56,566 nucleotides of DNA from Paraburkholderia unamae (GTDB lineage: Bacteria > Pseudomonadota > Gammaproteobacteria > Burkholderiales > Burkholderiaceae), in the NCBI RefSeq assembly GCF_003268775.1, contig NZ_QLSU01000049.1:1-56566 (forward strand), in the 5' to 3' direction. Shown piece after piece: positions 35,230 through 44,284 of this stretch (positions are counted from its first letter, which is position 1; each line of letters opens with the position of its first letter). Under the pieces are notes generated by a model. It did no database searches and was not told where the DNA came from. It saw only the letters and a list, made by a program, of their open reading frames with translations. Made by a program: the position numbers and the translations under genes.

Positions 35230-36216
35230 TCAAAATAGTTCGAGCTCGCCGCTGGCCTGCTCTTCAACGGCGGCGGCCGCGGCCTGCGCGGCGGTCTCGT
35301 CGAATCCTTCGCGCGACCAGCCGAGGCTGAACACGAAGCGCTGATCGATCACCACCTCACGGCCCGTTTTCGGGCACGTGAGGCGATACTTGATGCACAA
35401 CTGCGGGTTGTCGGAGCCAAACGACAAGTAACGCCGCCGATGATTGATGAGCAGCGGCACCTGCACCTGCGCGCGCCCCCAGCCCGCTTCGCCCGCGGCG
35501 CGCGCGTCGCCCAGATAGCGGTTGCGGAACGCCCCCCACACGAGATTCGTGAGTTCGGCGAGCACGCCGTTCACGTCGCGGAAGTCGCTCGCCTCGTCGC
35601 GGCCCGCGCGCGGCGGCAGCAGTTCGATGAGCGGCATCTCCTCGGTCTGCATGAGCAGCCAGCCCCGGCACCACGCGGTCTCGATCGGAATAAGCGTGAG
35701 CACTTCACCGAAGATGATGCGGTCGCGCACGATGCCCGGCGTGTCCCAGTTCACTTCGAGATCGGGAAAGAGGCCGCGCAGGCGCCCGAGCGTCATGTCG
35801 GTGATGCCGTCCACGAGCGGGTCCGGGTAGTCGTGCGAAAACACGTTCGCTTGCAGCGCCGCGACCAGCGTTTGCGCGTCGCTTTCGAACCAGTTCGCGC
35901 ACGGCAAGCGGCGCAGCGGTTCGGGCAGATCGTCGTCGCTCTCCTGCGAGGCGCGTCGCAACACGACCGGCAATTCGGGCCGCTCGGCATCGAGCGCCAC
36001 CGCCACCGCCGCTGCGGCTTCGCGCGAGCCGCCGAAGTCCTCGCCCAGCAACACGCCGCCCAGGTCGTAGTGCGTCTTGAGCGCCGCCGCGAGCGCCTCG
36101 CGCCGCACGCTCACGCAGGTGCAGTTGTGCGCCGCCCCGATTTGCGCGATCGCCTCGGCGCGCGCGGTGTCGCTTTCCAGCAGCAGCAACTTGCTGACTG
36201 GCTTGTTCGCGTTCAT
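35230..36216 (-). CDS. CheX/CheC-like protein with N-terminal degenerate receiver domain
   Basis: A 328-residue two-domain protein. Residues 1-125 look like a receiver fold (LLLLESDTARAEAIAQIGAAH...) but the acidic pocket and phosphoacceptor are altered, with no clear D at the VLLGEDF position and no KP motif, so a pseudo-receiver is inferred. The second part resembles CheC/CheX/FliY phosphatases with an ExxN pair, E221 and N224 in ELTNLVWG. The last residues are GELELF, identical to the end of the next upstream protein. Likely role: dephosphorylating the CheY-like partner or relaying its signal. Confidence 0.75.
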   Translation of the reverse strand: MNANKPVSKLLLLESDTARAEAIAQIGAAHNCTCVSVRREALAAALKTHYDLGGVLLGEDFGGSREAAAAVAVALDAERPELPVVLRRASQESDDDLPEPLRRLPCANWFESDAQTLVAALQANVFSHDYPDPLVDGITDMTLGRLRGLFPDLEVNWDTPGIVRDRIIFGEVLTLIPIETAWCRGWLLMQTEEMPLIELLPPRAGRDEASDFRDVNGVLAELTNLVWGAFRNRYLGDARAAGEAGWGRAQVQVPLLINHRRRYLSFGSDNPQLCIKYRLTCPKTGREVVIDQRFVFSLGWSREGFDETAAQAAAAAVEEQASGELELF

Positions 36217-36270
36217 GTTTCCCTTCTCTGCTTTCGCCTGCTTCAGTTCATTGCCGCGCGCGGTGCGCGC

Positions 36271-36804
36271 TCAAAACAATTCAAGTTCGCCCGCACTGTC
36301 ATGCGCTTCGACGGCGGCCGCGCTCACCACGAAATCGAGCGACGTTTGCGTGCAGACGCACAACGTCGCGCCGAGCCGCACTTCGTGATCGATCGTGAGC
36401 GCATACGACTGCGTGTAATCCGGCTTCAGTTCGCGCAGATACGGCAGGCATTCGCTGCTGAGCGCATAGGGCGTCGACATGCCGAGGTCGGGGAAATGCT
36501 CGACCAGTTGCTGGTTCATCGCCCCGCAGCACAGGTTGCCGAACTCCATGAAGCACTCGGTGAGCGAGCGCGCGGCGTCGCCCACGTAGTAGCGCTGCGT
36601 GCGCTCGTCGTCCTCGAAATGCAGGAGCATCAAAAGGCGAAACTGCATCGACGAAATCGTCAGTACGACCAGGTGTGTGCCCTGGGGCGCTTCGCCCACG
36701 CGCGGCACGATCTCGCAGCCATGCTGCGGATCGGTCACGAGCCGCGAGCGCGCCGCCGCGAGAAAAATGCGCTCGATACTGTCCTTCCCATGCGGCCCGA
36801 TCAT
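36271..36804 (-). CDS. Small CheX-like chemotaxis protein
   Basis: The 177-residue protein is a single domain with the phosphatase-like ExxN pair at E87 and N90 in CFMEFGNLCCGAMNQQL, the same arrangement as in its 328-residue neighbour. It also ends in AGELELF. Its start overlaps the stop of the receptor-like gene as ATGA, so expression is coupled. The domain is diverged from classical CheX and should be checked with a structure prediction. Confidence 0.7.
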   Translation of the reverse strand: MIGPHGKDSIERIFLAAARSRLVTDPQHGCEIVPRVGEAPQGTHLVVLTISSMQFRLLMLLHFEDDERTQRYYVGDAARSLTECFMEFGNLCCGAMNQQLVEHFPDLGMSTPYALSSECLPYLRELKPDYTQSYALTIDHEVRLGATLCVCTQTSLDFVVSAAAVEAHDSAGELELF

Positions 36805-37562
36805 GCATGCGCCCCGGCGCGCGTCGCTTCAAGCTGGGCGTGCAACTGGCTCGACGAAGCCTCGACGCTCGCAAGCGACGCGGCGATCATCTTGCCGCCC
36901 GCCTGGATGTCCTGGAACGTCGCAGCGGTAATGAGGTCATTGCGGTTCAGGCTGTCGCGGTAGCTCTTCGACAGCTCCTGCGAGCGCGTGGCGAGCGCGC
37001 GAACCTCGCCCGCCACGATCGAAAAGCCGCGCCCCGCCGGGCCCGCGCGCGCCGCCTCGATCGAGGCGTTGAGCGAAACGATCAGCACGTGGCTCACGAT
37101 CGCCGACAGCTCCTGATTCTTGTTGTGCATGTCGTGGTTCTGAGCCATGAGCGAGATCATCTGCTCGTGCCAGCGCTCGAACGTCGACGACATCAGCTTC
37201 AGGCGCGCGGCCTCGCTCGCAATGCGCGCCGTGTGCTGCATGGCGTCGTCGCGATGGGCGCGCTCGCTCGCAAGCGCCGCTTCGAGCGCGTCCGCCACGG
37301 ACTTGCGCTGCCCAAGCTCCGCGCGCAGCGAGTCGATCTGCGCGGCGAGCGTCTCGCGCTCGCGTGCGTCCTCTTCCTGCTGCGCGACGTGACGCGCCTC
37401 GGCTTGCGCAAGCGCGGCGGCGTGCGCCGCCTCCTGCGCGTGCGCCGCTGCGCGCGACGCTTTGCGCGCGCGCGCTTGCCACGTCGCGGCCGCGCCGGCC
37501 GCCAGCGCCAGCAGCGCCGCGCCTTCGATCAAATACGGTAAGACCACTGCAACCCCCGCCAT
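36801..37562 (-). CDS. Minimal methyl-accepting chemotaxis-like protein with one TM segment
   Basis: A 253-residue protein with one N-terminal TM (about 5-27), a charged Ala/Arg/Glu coiled coil (about 30-115) and a short receptor-like hairpin with the tip NASIEAARAGPAGRGFSIVAGEVRALATRSQELS. It lacks the periplasmic domain, HAMP and methylation helices of ordinary receptors (usually over 500 aa). The ATG is three bases after the kinase stop. It may be a cytoplasm-facing scaffold that bridges to the kinase. Confidence 0.82.
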   Translation of the reverse strand: MAGVAVVLPYLIEGAALLALAAGAAATWQARARKASRAAAHAQEAAHAAALAQAEARHVAQQEEDARERETLAAQIDSLRAELGQRKSVADALEAALASERAHRDDAMQHTARIASEAARLKLMSSTFERWHEQMISLMAQNHDMHNKNQELSAIVSHVLIVSLNASIEAARAGPAGRGFSIVAGEVRALATRSQELSKSYRDSLNRNDLITAATFQDIQAGGKMIAASLASVEASSSQLHAQLEATRAGAHA

Positions 37563-37565
37563 GCG

Positions 37566-39941
37566 CTAGCTCGCCAGCGCGTCTTCTTGCCTTGCTGCCT
37601 GGTTTGCTTGCGCGGCATCGGCCGTCTGCACCGCCCACTGCAACGGCAAACGCACGATGGTCTGGAAATGCCGGTAATCGGCGCCACGGCGATCGTCGGT
37701 GAAACGCAGCTCGATGGCGCCGCCCTCGCGTTCGAGGAAGTCGCGCACCGCGTCCATGCCCACGCCGCGGCCCGACACTTCGGTCACGTTCGCCGCGGTC
37801 GAGAAGCCTGGACGGAAGATGAACGAGGCGATCGTTTCGTCGCTCACGGCTTCATACGCGTCGATCCAGCCGCGCTCCACCGCGATGCCGCGAATGCGCG
37901 CGAGCGCGAGGCCCCGGCCGTCGTCGGCGAGCGTCAATTGCATCGCGCCGTTGTGCACGTTCACGTCGATGTCGATGTGCCCGGCCTCGTCCTTGCCCAG
38001 CGCGCGGCGTTGCGGCGGCATTTCGATGCCGTGATCGAGCGAGTTGCGCAGCAAGTGCATGAACACGTTCTTCACGGTGCCGGCCGCTTCACTGCGCAGG
38101 CGATAGCCGTTGTCCTCGACCTGCACGACCGGCGCGACCTTGCCAAGCTCGTCGGCCAGCGATGGCAGCGAGCCCGTCACGCCCGCGAGCGCATCGGCCA
38201 CGCGCTCGGTGCCAATCGCACGCAGCGTGCTGCGCAGCTCGGCGCGCATCGCGCGCAGCGCGGGCAGATCGCTTTCGTCGGTTGCGTCGATGATGCGCAA
38301 GGTCTTTTCGATCGCTTCGCGCCCGATGCTCATGTTCGCGTCGCCGTTCTGCGCAACGCGCGGGCCGCGCCCGAGGCTCACTTCGTTGATGCTCGAATAG
38401 TTCTCGAGCGCCGACTTCACGCGCTCCAGATCGGCGATCAGCGCCTGCTGGTCCCACGCGTGATCGGTGTCTTCGCGGCGCAGCGCGTCGTAGCGCTGCT
38501 CGACTTCGTGCACCACGCCCGTGAGATGCTGAAGGCTGTACGTGCGCGCATTGCCCTTGATCGTGTGCATGTTGCGGAACAGCGCGGCAATCGCGCCCAT
38601 GTCCGCGCAATCGTGCTGGCGAATGATGTGCTCGTTCTCGTGGATGAAGCCCGTCGAGCTATCCACGAAATGCTGGAACTTCTCTTCGCTCACCGCGAGA
38701 ATCTCGCCGATCATCTCCAGGCGGCGCTTCTGCTCGCCCGCTTCGGCGGCCAGTTCGCGCAGCTCCGTCACGTCGCGCACGCACAGCATGAGGCGCACGA
38801 CCACGTCGTTTTCGTCGGTGATCGCCGACCAGCTCAAATCGAGCACCTTCGCGCGGCCGTCCGGCAGCGTGCGCGTGATTTCGTTCACGAGCAGATGCTG
38901 GTTGAACGCGAAGTTCACGTCGTCTTCGCCAAGGCATGCATGCACGGCGGCGTCGATCTGCGCGAGCGTGTCGGCGTCGAGGTTCGTGTGCGAGAACACG
39001 AGGTCCATGAGCGGCGCGCCTGCGATCGCGTTCGTTTCGAAGATCGCTTCGAGGTAGGCCGAGTATTCGTTGTGGATCGTCGCGCCTTCGACCACCGTGA
39101 GAATGCCCTGCTGCATGTTCTGCAACATGGCCTGAATGTCGGCGGTCTTGCGCTTGAGCTGAGCGGAGCTGTGCTGGATCTTCTCGATCATGCCGTTGAA
39201 GGCGACGATCGAATGGCCGATCTCGTCCATGCGGCCCACGGGCACGCGGCGCGTGAAGTCCTGGCTCGACGCGATCTCGCTCATCATGGCCTGCATGCGC
39301 GAGAGCGGACGCGTGATCTGGCGGTAGAGCAGCGCGCCGATCAGCGTGAGCAGCAGCACCGCGCCGCCCGTCACGCCGGCAATCGCGCTCGTGGTGGTGT
39401 CGAGCGTGCCGTTGAGTGTGCGGATCGCCTCATCCTTCTGGCGGTTCTTCTCCACGCGCATCGTCGTGACGATGCCTTCGAGTTCGTCGCGGTACTGCGC
39501 GACGTTCGCGAAAAGATAGGCCTGGGCAAGCTCGTTCTTGCCGCTCTCCTTCATCTTCGCGGTGTCGTCGATCGCGGAGAAGTAGTTCGCGAGGCTTTCC
39601 TGCGCCTGCGCGACGAGGCCTTCCTGGGCGTGGCTTGCGGCGGCCTTGCGCTGCACGTCGAGCGCGGCGCGCAGCGCGGCTTCCTTTTCCTTGAGCTCGT
39701 TTTGCGCGAGCGACGCAACGGTGGCGTCGGGTGCGTAGACGAGCGTCATGGTGGCGAGCTGCACGTCCTTCACGAGCGAAACGAGGTCGGACGATGCGAG
39801 TGCGCTTGGCACGACGCCTTGTGTGACCTGGCGGACGTCGGTGGCGCTGCGGCGGGCCTGATAAGCCGCGTAGCCGCCAATGGCGGACAACGCAACGAAC
39901 ATCAGGACGATGAGTAGCGTGATGCGGTGACGAATGGTCAT
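37566..39941 (-). CDS. Membrane-bound CheA-like histidine kinase with HAMP, PAS-like and Hpt domains
   Basis: A 791-residue hybrid. Order: TM1 (about 8-28), four-helix-bundle-like periplasmic part, TM2 (about 186-208), HAMP (about 209-262), PAS-like domain (about 270-395), coiled coil, Hpt domain with H459 in MHTIKGNARTYS, linker, CheA-type ATPase with N box HLLRNSLDHGIE (about 630), DDGRGL (about 675) and GRGVGMDAV (about 727), then a short tail. No CheW-like (P5) domain follows the ATPase, so coupling to CheW arrays is not expected. It is the first gene of the operon. Confidence 0.88.
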   Translation of the reverse strand: MTIRHRITLLIVLMFVALSAIGGYAAYQARRSATDVRQVTQGVVPSALASSDLVSLVKDVQLATMTLVYAPDATVASLAQNELKEKEAALRAALDVQRKAAASHAQEGLVAQAQESLANYFSAIDDTAKMKESGKNELAQAYLFANVAQYRDELEGIVTTMRVEKNRQKDEAIRTLNGTLDTTTSAIAGVTGGAVLLLTLIGALLYRQITRPLSRMQAMMSEIASSQDFTRRVPVGRMDEIGHSIVAFNGMIEKIQHSSAQLKRKTADIQAMLQNMQQGILTVVEGATIHNEYSAYLEAIFETNAIAGAPLMDLVFSHTNLDADTLAQIDAAVHACLGEDDVNFAFNQHLLVNEITRTLPDGRAKVLDLSWSAITDENDVVVRLMLCVRDVTELRELAAEAGEQKRRLEMIGEILAVSEEKFQHFVDSSTGFIHENEHIIRQHDCADMGAIAALFRNMHTIKGNARTYSLQHLTGVVHEVEQRYDALRREDTDHAWDQQALIADLERVKSALENYSSINEVSLGRGPRVAQNGDANMSIGREAIEKTLRIIDATDESDLPALRAMRAELRSTLRAIGTERVADALAGVTGSLPSLADELGKVAPVVQVEDNGYRLRSEAAGTVKNVFMHLLRNSLDHGIEMPPQRRALGKDEAGHIDIDVNVHNGAMQLTLADDGRGLALARIRGIAVERGWIDAYEAVSDETIASFIFRPGFSTAANVTEVSGRGVGMDAVRDFLEREGGAIELRFTDDRRGADYRHFQTIVRLPLQWAVQTADAAQANQAARQEDALAS

Positions 39942-40142
39942 GTCGAAATCCCCCGAGCCTTCGATGCGCCGGCCTCGCTATGGCTGCGAGACTCGGGAAA
40001 CGTCGGCCAATTTATTCGCGATGGATTATCGACGCTCAGGTATGACGAAATGATGAAGGGACATGATTCAGTCGCATGCGCTGTTCGTTAGCGCACATTG
40101 TTGTGCGATTCATGCGTAATTCGCGCGGAATCAGTGCGCAAT

Positions 40143-41060
40143 TCACACGCGCTCGTGAAACGCGCTGAGGCCCGTGAGCATCGATTGCAGCAACGCCTGC
40201 GCGGCCGCGGACAACGGCCGCCCCGCGCGCACGAGCATGCGCGCCTTCGCCGACTGAAAAAGAGGATGCGCGACCGGCAACGCGACGAGTTCCCCCGCCG
40301 CGATTTCGTGCATGGCCGCGAAGGGCCCCATCAGCGTGATGCCTTCGCCCTTCTTCGCGAAGTGCTTGAGCACCGTGAGCGAGTTGGTCGTGAGCGAAGC
40401 GTTCAGATGCACGTTGTCGGCATACGCGAGCATCTGCACGATCTGCCCGAGCCCGTAGCTCGGCGGCATGACCGCGAGCGGATAGCGCGCGAGGTCCTCC
40501 ACATGAACGGGCGCGCCGCGCTGCGCGAGCGCATGCGCGGGATGCGCGAGCACGACGACGGGTTGCGGCGAGCTTGCGCAATATTCGATATGCGGATGCG
40601 CGGGCGGGTTGTACGCGAGCCCGATATGCGCGCGCCCTTCCACCACGTCGCCCACCACGTCGTTCACGGGCAGCACGTCCACGCCCACGTCGAGGCGCGG
40701 ATAACGCTCGCAAAACGCCGTGAGCACTTCGTCCATCAGGCCGTCCACGTAACCTTCGCTCGTCGCGATGCGCACCTGCCCCTGCTGCAAGCCCTGCAAA
40801 GCCTGGAGATGGCGCTCGAACTGCTCCTGCTGCGCCTGGCAGCCGCGCCAGTACTCCACGAGATGCTGGGCCGCGTCGGTCGGCACGACGCCGCGCGCGC
40901 GGCGCTCGAACAGCGTCGCGCCGATCTCCTCCTCCAGCAAGCGGATCTGCCGCGTGATGACGGAGGCGGCCGTGTTCAGGTTGTCCGCGGCGCCGCGAAT
41001 CGAGCCCTGCGTGAGCACTTCGTGAAAGTAGCGCAAGCGGCGCTGGTTGATATCGCGCAT
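40143..41060 (-). CDS. LysR-family regulator divergent from the MFS/M81 genes
   Basis: A 305-residue LysR protein with HTH IRGAADNLNTAASVITRQIRLLEEEIG (about residues 20-46) and a co-inducer domain containing VRIATSEGYVDGLMDEVL and VVLAHPAHALA. The ATG of MRDINQRR is chosen since an upstream in-frame start would run through the divergent control region. It probably controls the divergent MFS and M81 peptidase genes, perhaps with their shared substrate as co-inducer. Confidence 0.88.
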   Translation of the reverse strand: MRDINQRRLRYFHEVLTQGSIRGAADNLNTAASVITRQIRLLEEEIGATLFERRARGVVPTDAAQHLVEYWRGCQAQQEQFERHLQALQGLQQGQVRIATSEGYVDGLMDEVLTAFCERYPRLDVGVDVLPVNDVVGDVVEGRAHIGLAYNPPAHPHIEYCASSPQPVVVLAHPAHALAQRGAPVHVEDLARYPLAVMPPSYGLGQIVQMLAYADNVHLNASLTTNSLTVLKHFAKKGEGITLMGPFAAMHEIAAGELVALPVAHPLFQSAKARMLVRAGRPLSAAAQALLQSMLTGLSAFHERV

Positions 41061-41217
41061 GGCGTTGTTCCTACCCTTTGTTTTGAGTGTTGCCTGAAAG
41101 GCAACTTTACGGAACTTCAGTTGCTCTTGCTTGCGTTTTATTGACTGCCGACGATGGTCCGGCCGTCGCAAGCACAAGAGCAAGGCAGCCCACAGCCCAA
41201 CACCAAGGAGTCCGTTC

Positions 41218-42567
41218 GTGTCCACCGTCCCCACGAAAGCGGCCGCCCCCGGCGAAGCCGCCCTCGCGTCCCTGTATGGCCGCCTGAACTGGCGCATCCT
41301 GCCGTTTCTGCTGATCTGTTACCTGTTTGCCTGTCTCGACCGCCTCAACATCGGCTTCGCGAAGCTCCAGATGCAGAGCGATCTCGGGCTTTCCGACGCC
41401 GTCTACGGCCTTGGCGCCGGGATCTTTTTTCTCGGCTATGTGCTCTTCGAAATACCGAGCAACCTGTTGCTGCCGAAGATCGGCGCGCGCCGCACGATCG
41501 CCCGCATTCTCGTGCTGTGGGGCCTCACCTCGGCCGCGATGATGTTCGTGCGCAACGTGCCCATGTTCTACGGCCTGCGCTTCCTGCTGGGCGTGTTCGA
41601 GGCGGGTTTCGCGCCGGGCATGATCTTCTATTTGACCTACTGGTATGGCGAGGCGCGCATGGCGCGCGCGATCGCCATCGTGATGACGGCGGGTCCGCTG
41701 TCCGGCGTGGTGGGCGGACCGCTCTCCGGCTGGGCCATGACGGCGTTCCACGGCACGCTCGGTCTCGCGGGCTGGCAGTGGATGTTCCTCATCGAAGGGC
41801 TGCCGTGCGTCGTGCTCGGCGTGCTCGCGTGGTTCGTGCTGGCCGACCGCCCGGACACCGCCCGCTGGCTCTCGCCCGACGAACGCAAGCTGCTGCAAAC
41901 GCAGGTGCATACGCCGGCCCACGCGGGGCACCAGTCGTTCGGCAGCGTGGCCGCCGACCCGCGCATCTACCTGATGGCCGCCGCCTACTTCTGCGTGATC
42001 TGCGGCATCTACGCGGTCAACTTCTGGCTGCCGAGCATCCTCAAGGCCGACGGCGTGACCGACACGATGCGCATCGGCCTCTATTCGACGATCCCCTATA
42101 TGGCCGCCGTGATCGGCATGGTGATCGTGGGCCGCAGTTCCGACCGCCGCAGCGAGCGCCGCTGGCATAGCGCACTGCCCGCGCTGGCGGGCGGCGTGAG
42201 CCTCGCCATCGCGACGATGGCGGGCGGCCACCTCGCGACCTCGCTGCTCTTCATGACGATCGCCACGCTCATGATGTGGGCCGCCTACACGGTGTTCTGG
42301 GCAATCCCGTCCGAGTACCTGAAAGGCGACGTGGCCGCGGGCGGCATCGCGCTCATCAACACCATCGGCCTGCTGGGCGGCTTCCTGAGCCCGACGATCA
42401 TCGGCTGGGCGACCTCCACGACCGGCTCGCTGCACGCGGGACTCTATGTGATGGTCGCGTTGCTCGTGATCGGCGCGGGCCTCTTGATGGCGATCCGCGT
42501 GCCGCGCCGCCAGGCTTCGCCGCAAGGCGCGGGCGGCGAAGCGTTCGCCGCGGCCAATCACTCTTGA
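41218..42567 (+). CDS. MFS transporter of the anion:cation symporter family
   Basis: A 449-residue 12-TM permease that begins with GTG, 7 bases after AAGGAG. The signature FACLDRLNIGFAKLQMQSDLG, FFLGYVLFEIPSNLLL, RFLLGVFEAGFAPGM and NTIGLLGGFLSP define the ACS subfamily (organic acids, phthalate, hydroxyphenylacetate, short peptides). It is divergent from a LysR gene and precedes an M81 peptidase gene by 145 bases. The substrate is unknown; import of the compound acted on by the peptidase is a sensible guess. Confidence 0.9.
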   Translation: MSTVPTKAAAPGEAALASLYGRLNWRILPFLLICYLFACLDRLNIGFAKLQMQSDLGLSDAVYGLGAGIFFLGYVLFEIPSNLLLPKIGARRTIARILVLWGLTSAAMMFVRNVPMFYGLRFLLGVFEAGFAPGMIFYLTYWYGEARMARAIAIVMTAGPLSGVVGGPLSGWAMTAFHGTLGLAGWQWMFLIEGLPCVVLGVLAWFVLADRPDTARWLSPDERKLLQTQVHTPAHAGHQSFGSVAADPRIYLMAAAYFCVICGIYAVNFWLPSILKADGVTDTMRIGLYSTIPYMAAVIGMVIVGRSSDRRSERRWHSALPALAGGVSLAIATMAGGHLATSLLFMTIATLMMWAAYTVFWAIPSEYLKGDVAAGGIALINTIGLLGGFLSPTIIGWATSTTGSLHAGLYVMVALLVIGAGLLMAIRVPRRQASPQGAGGEAFAAANHS

Positions 42568-42712
42568 ATCGCGCCTGAACCACGCTTGAACCCCGCGCGG
42601 GCGGCGCGCATGCCGCCCGCGCACTCACCCTTCTCTTGAACACGCCCGGAGCCCGGGCGCCCTGGGCGCGTGAACAACGCACGCGCACGTGCGCCATCAA
42701 CGGAGACGACAC

Positions 42713-44263
42713 TTGTCCGCCAGCACTGCAACAACCCCAGCCACCGAAGCCACCCAGGCGCCGCGCACCGTCCTGATCGCGGGCTTCCAGCACGAGACCA
42801 ACACCTTCGCGCCCTCGAAGGCGACCTACGCGAATTTCGAGCGCGGCGAAGGCCACCCGGCCTTGCCGCGCGGCGACGCGGTGCTCGAACTGCGCGACGT
42901 GAACCTGCCGATAGGCGGCTTCATCCGTGCCGCCGAGGCCGCGAACTGGCGCCTCGTGCCCGTGGTCTGGGCGGGCGCAAGCCCTTCCGCGCATGTGAGC
43001 GCCGACGCCTATGAGCGCATTGCCGGCGAGATCGTCGCGGCCGTGCAGCGCGGCGGCTTCGACGCGGTCTACCTCGACCTGCACGGCGCCATGGTGAGCG
43101 AAGCCTTCGACGACGGCGAAGGCGAACTGCTCGCCCGCGTGCGCCGCGCCGTGGGACAGACCGTGCCGATCGTCGCCTCGCTCGACCTGCACGCGAACGT
43201 GACGGAGCAGATGCTCGCGAATGCCGACGCGCTGGTCGCCTACCGCACCTATCCGCACGTCGATATGGCCGCCACGGGCGAGCGCGCGGCCACGCTGTTG
43301 CAGGCGCTGTTCGCACGCGGCAAGCCGCTTGCGCGCGCGGTGCGCCGCCTGCCCTTCCTCATTCCGATCAACGGCATGTGCACGCTGCTCGAACCCTCGC
43401 GCTCGATGTACGCCCTCTTGGGCGAACTGGAGCGCAGCGCGGTGCGCTCGCTCTCGTTCGCGCCGGGCTTTCCCGCCGCGGACTTTCCCGAGTGCGGTCC
43501 CGTGATCTGGGGCTACGGCGACGAGGCCGGCGCGGTGGAAGCGGCCGTCACGCAGCTCTACGAGCGCATGCTGCAAGACGAGGCGCGCTGGCAGGTGCCG
43601 TTCCTCGCACCCGGCGCCGCCGTGGCCGAAGCGCTGCGCCTCGCCGCCGACCCGCAGGCGCAGGGCCCCGTGGTGATCGCGGACACCCAGGACAACCCCG
43701 GCGCGGGCGCGGACTCGAACACGGCCGGCATGCTGCGCGCCCTCGTGGAAGCGAACGCTCAGGACGCGGCGCTTGGCCTGTTCTTCGCCCCCGAGGCGGC
43801 GGCGCGCGCGCACGCGGCAGGCGTGGGCGCGACGCTCGACCTCACGCTGGGCGGGGCAAGCGGCACGCCGGGCGACGAGCCGTTCGCGGGCCGCTTCGAG
43901 GTGATCGCGCTTTCGGAAGGAAGTTGCCGTTACGACGGCCCGATGATGCACGGCATGCAGGTGGAACTGGGCCCGGTGGCGTGCCTGCAAATTGGCGGCG
44001 TGCGCGTGGCCGTGAGTTCGACGAAAGCGCAGATGCTCGACCGCAATCTCTACCGCGTGGCCGGCATCGAGCCCGAGCGCATGAAAATTCTCGTCAACAA
44101 GAGTTCCGTGCATTTCCGCGCCGACTTCGAGCCGATTGCGCACGCGGTGCTGGTGGCGAAGGCCCCCGGCCCCATGATCGCCGACCCCGCCGACTTGCCG
44201 TGGCGGCGCCTGAAGCCGGGCATCCGGTTGCGGCCGCACGGGCCGGCATTCGTCGCGCCCTGA
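42713..44263 (+). CDS. M81 (MlrC-like) family metallopeptidase
   Basis: A 516-residue MlrC/M81 protein. The metal-binding and family segments GFQHETNTFAPSKATY at the N terminus, YLDLHGAMVSE, SLDLHANVTEQML, RTYPHVDMAATGERA and DTQDNPGAGADSNTAG are all visible. MlrC finishes microcystin breakdown in Sphingomonas, but most family members have unknown peptide or amidohydrolase substrates. TTG is chosen as start because ACGGAGACGACAC places GGAG 7 bases upstream; an in-frame GTG eight codons earlier is the alternative. The MFS-M81 pairing with divergent LysR is common in Burkholderia. Confidence 0.88.
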   Translation: MSASTATTPATEATQAPRTVLIAGFQHETNTFAPSKATYANFERGEGHPALPRGDAVLELRDVNLPIGGFIRAAEAANWRLVPVVWAGASPSAHVSADAYERIAGEIVAAVQRGGFDAVYLDLHGAMVSEAFDDGEGELLARVRRAVGQTVPIVASLDLHANVTEQMLANADALVAYRTYPHVDMAATGERAATLLQALFARGKPLARAVRRLPFLIPINGMCTLLEPSRSMYALLGELERSAVRSLSFAPGFPAADFPECGPVIWGYGDEAGAVEAAVTQLYERMLQDEARWQVPFLAPGAAVAEALRLAADPQAQGPVVIADTQDNPGAGADSNTAGMLRALVEANAQDAALGLFFAPEAAARAHAAGVGATLDLTLGGASGTPGDEPFAGRFEVIALSEGSCRYDGPMMHGMQVELGPVACLQIGGVRVAVSSTKAQMLDRNLYRVAGIEPERMKILVNKSSVHFRADFEPIAHAVLVAKAPGPMIADPADLPWRRLKPGIRLRPHGPAFVAP

Positions 44264-44284
44264 ACCGGTCGCACGGCGCGCGGC

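Noticed and set aside
37587..39917. 776-codon plus-strand open frame
   Set aside because: Antisense of the CheA-like kinase; composition is typical of shadow frames.
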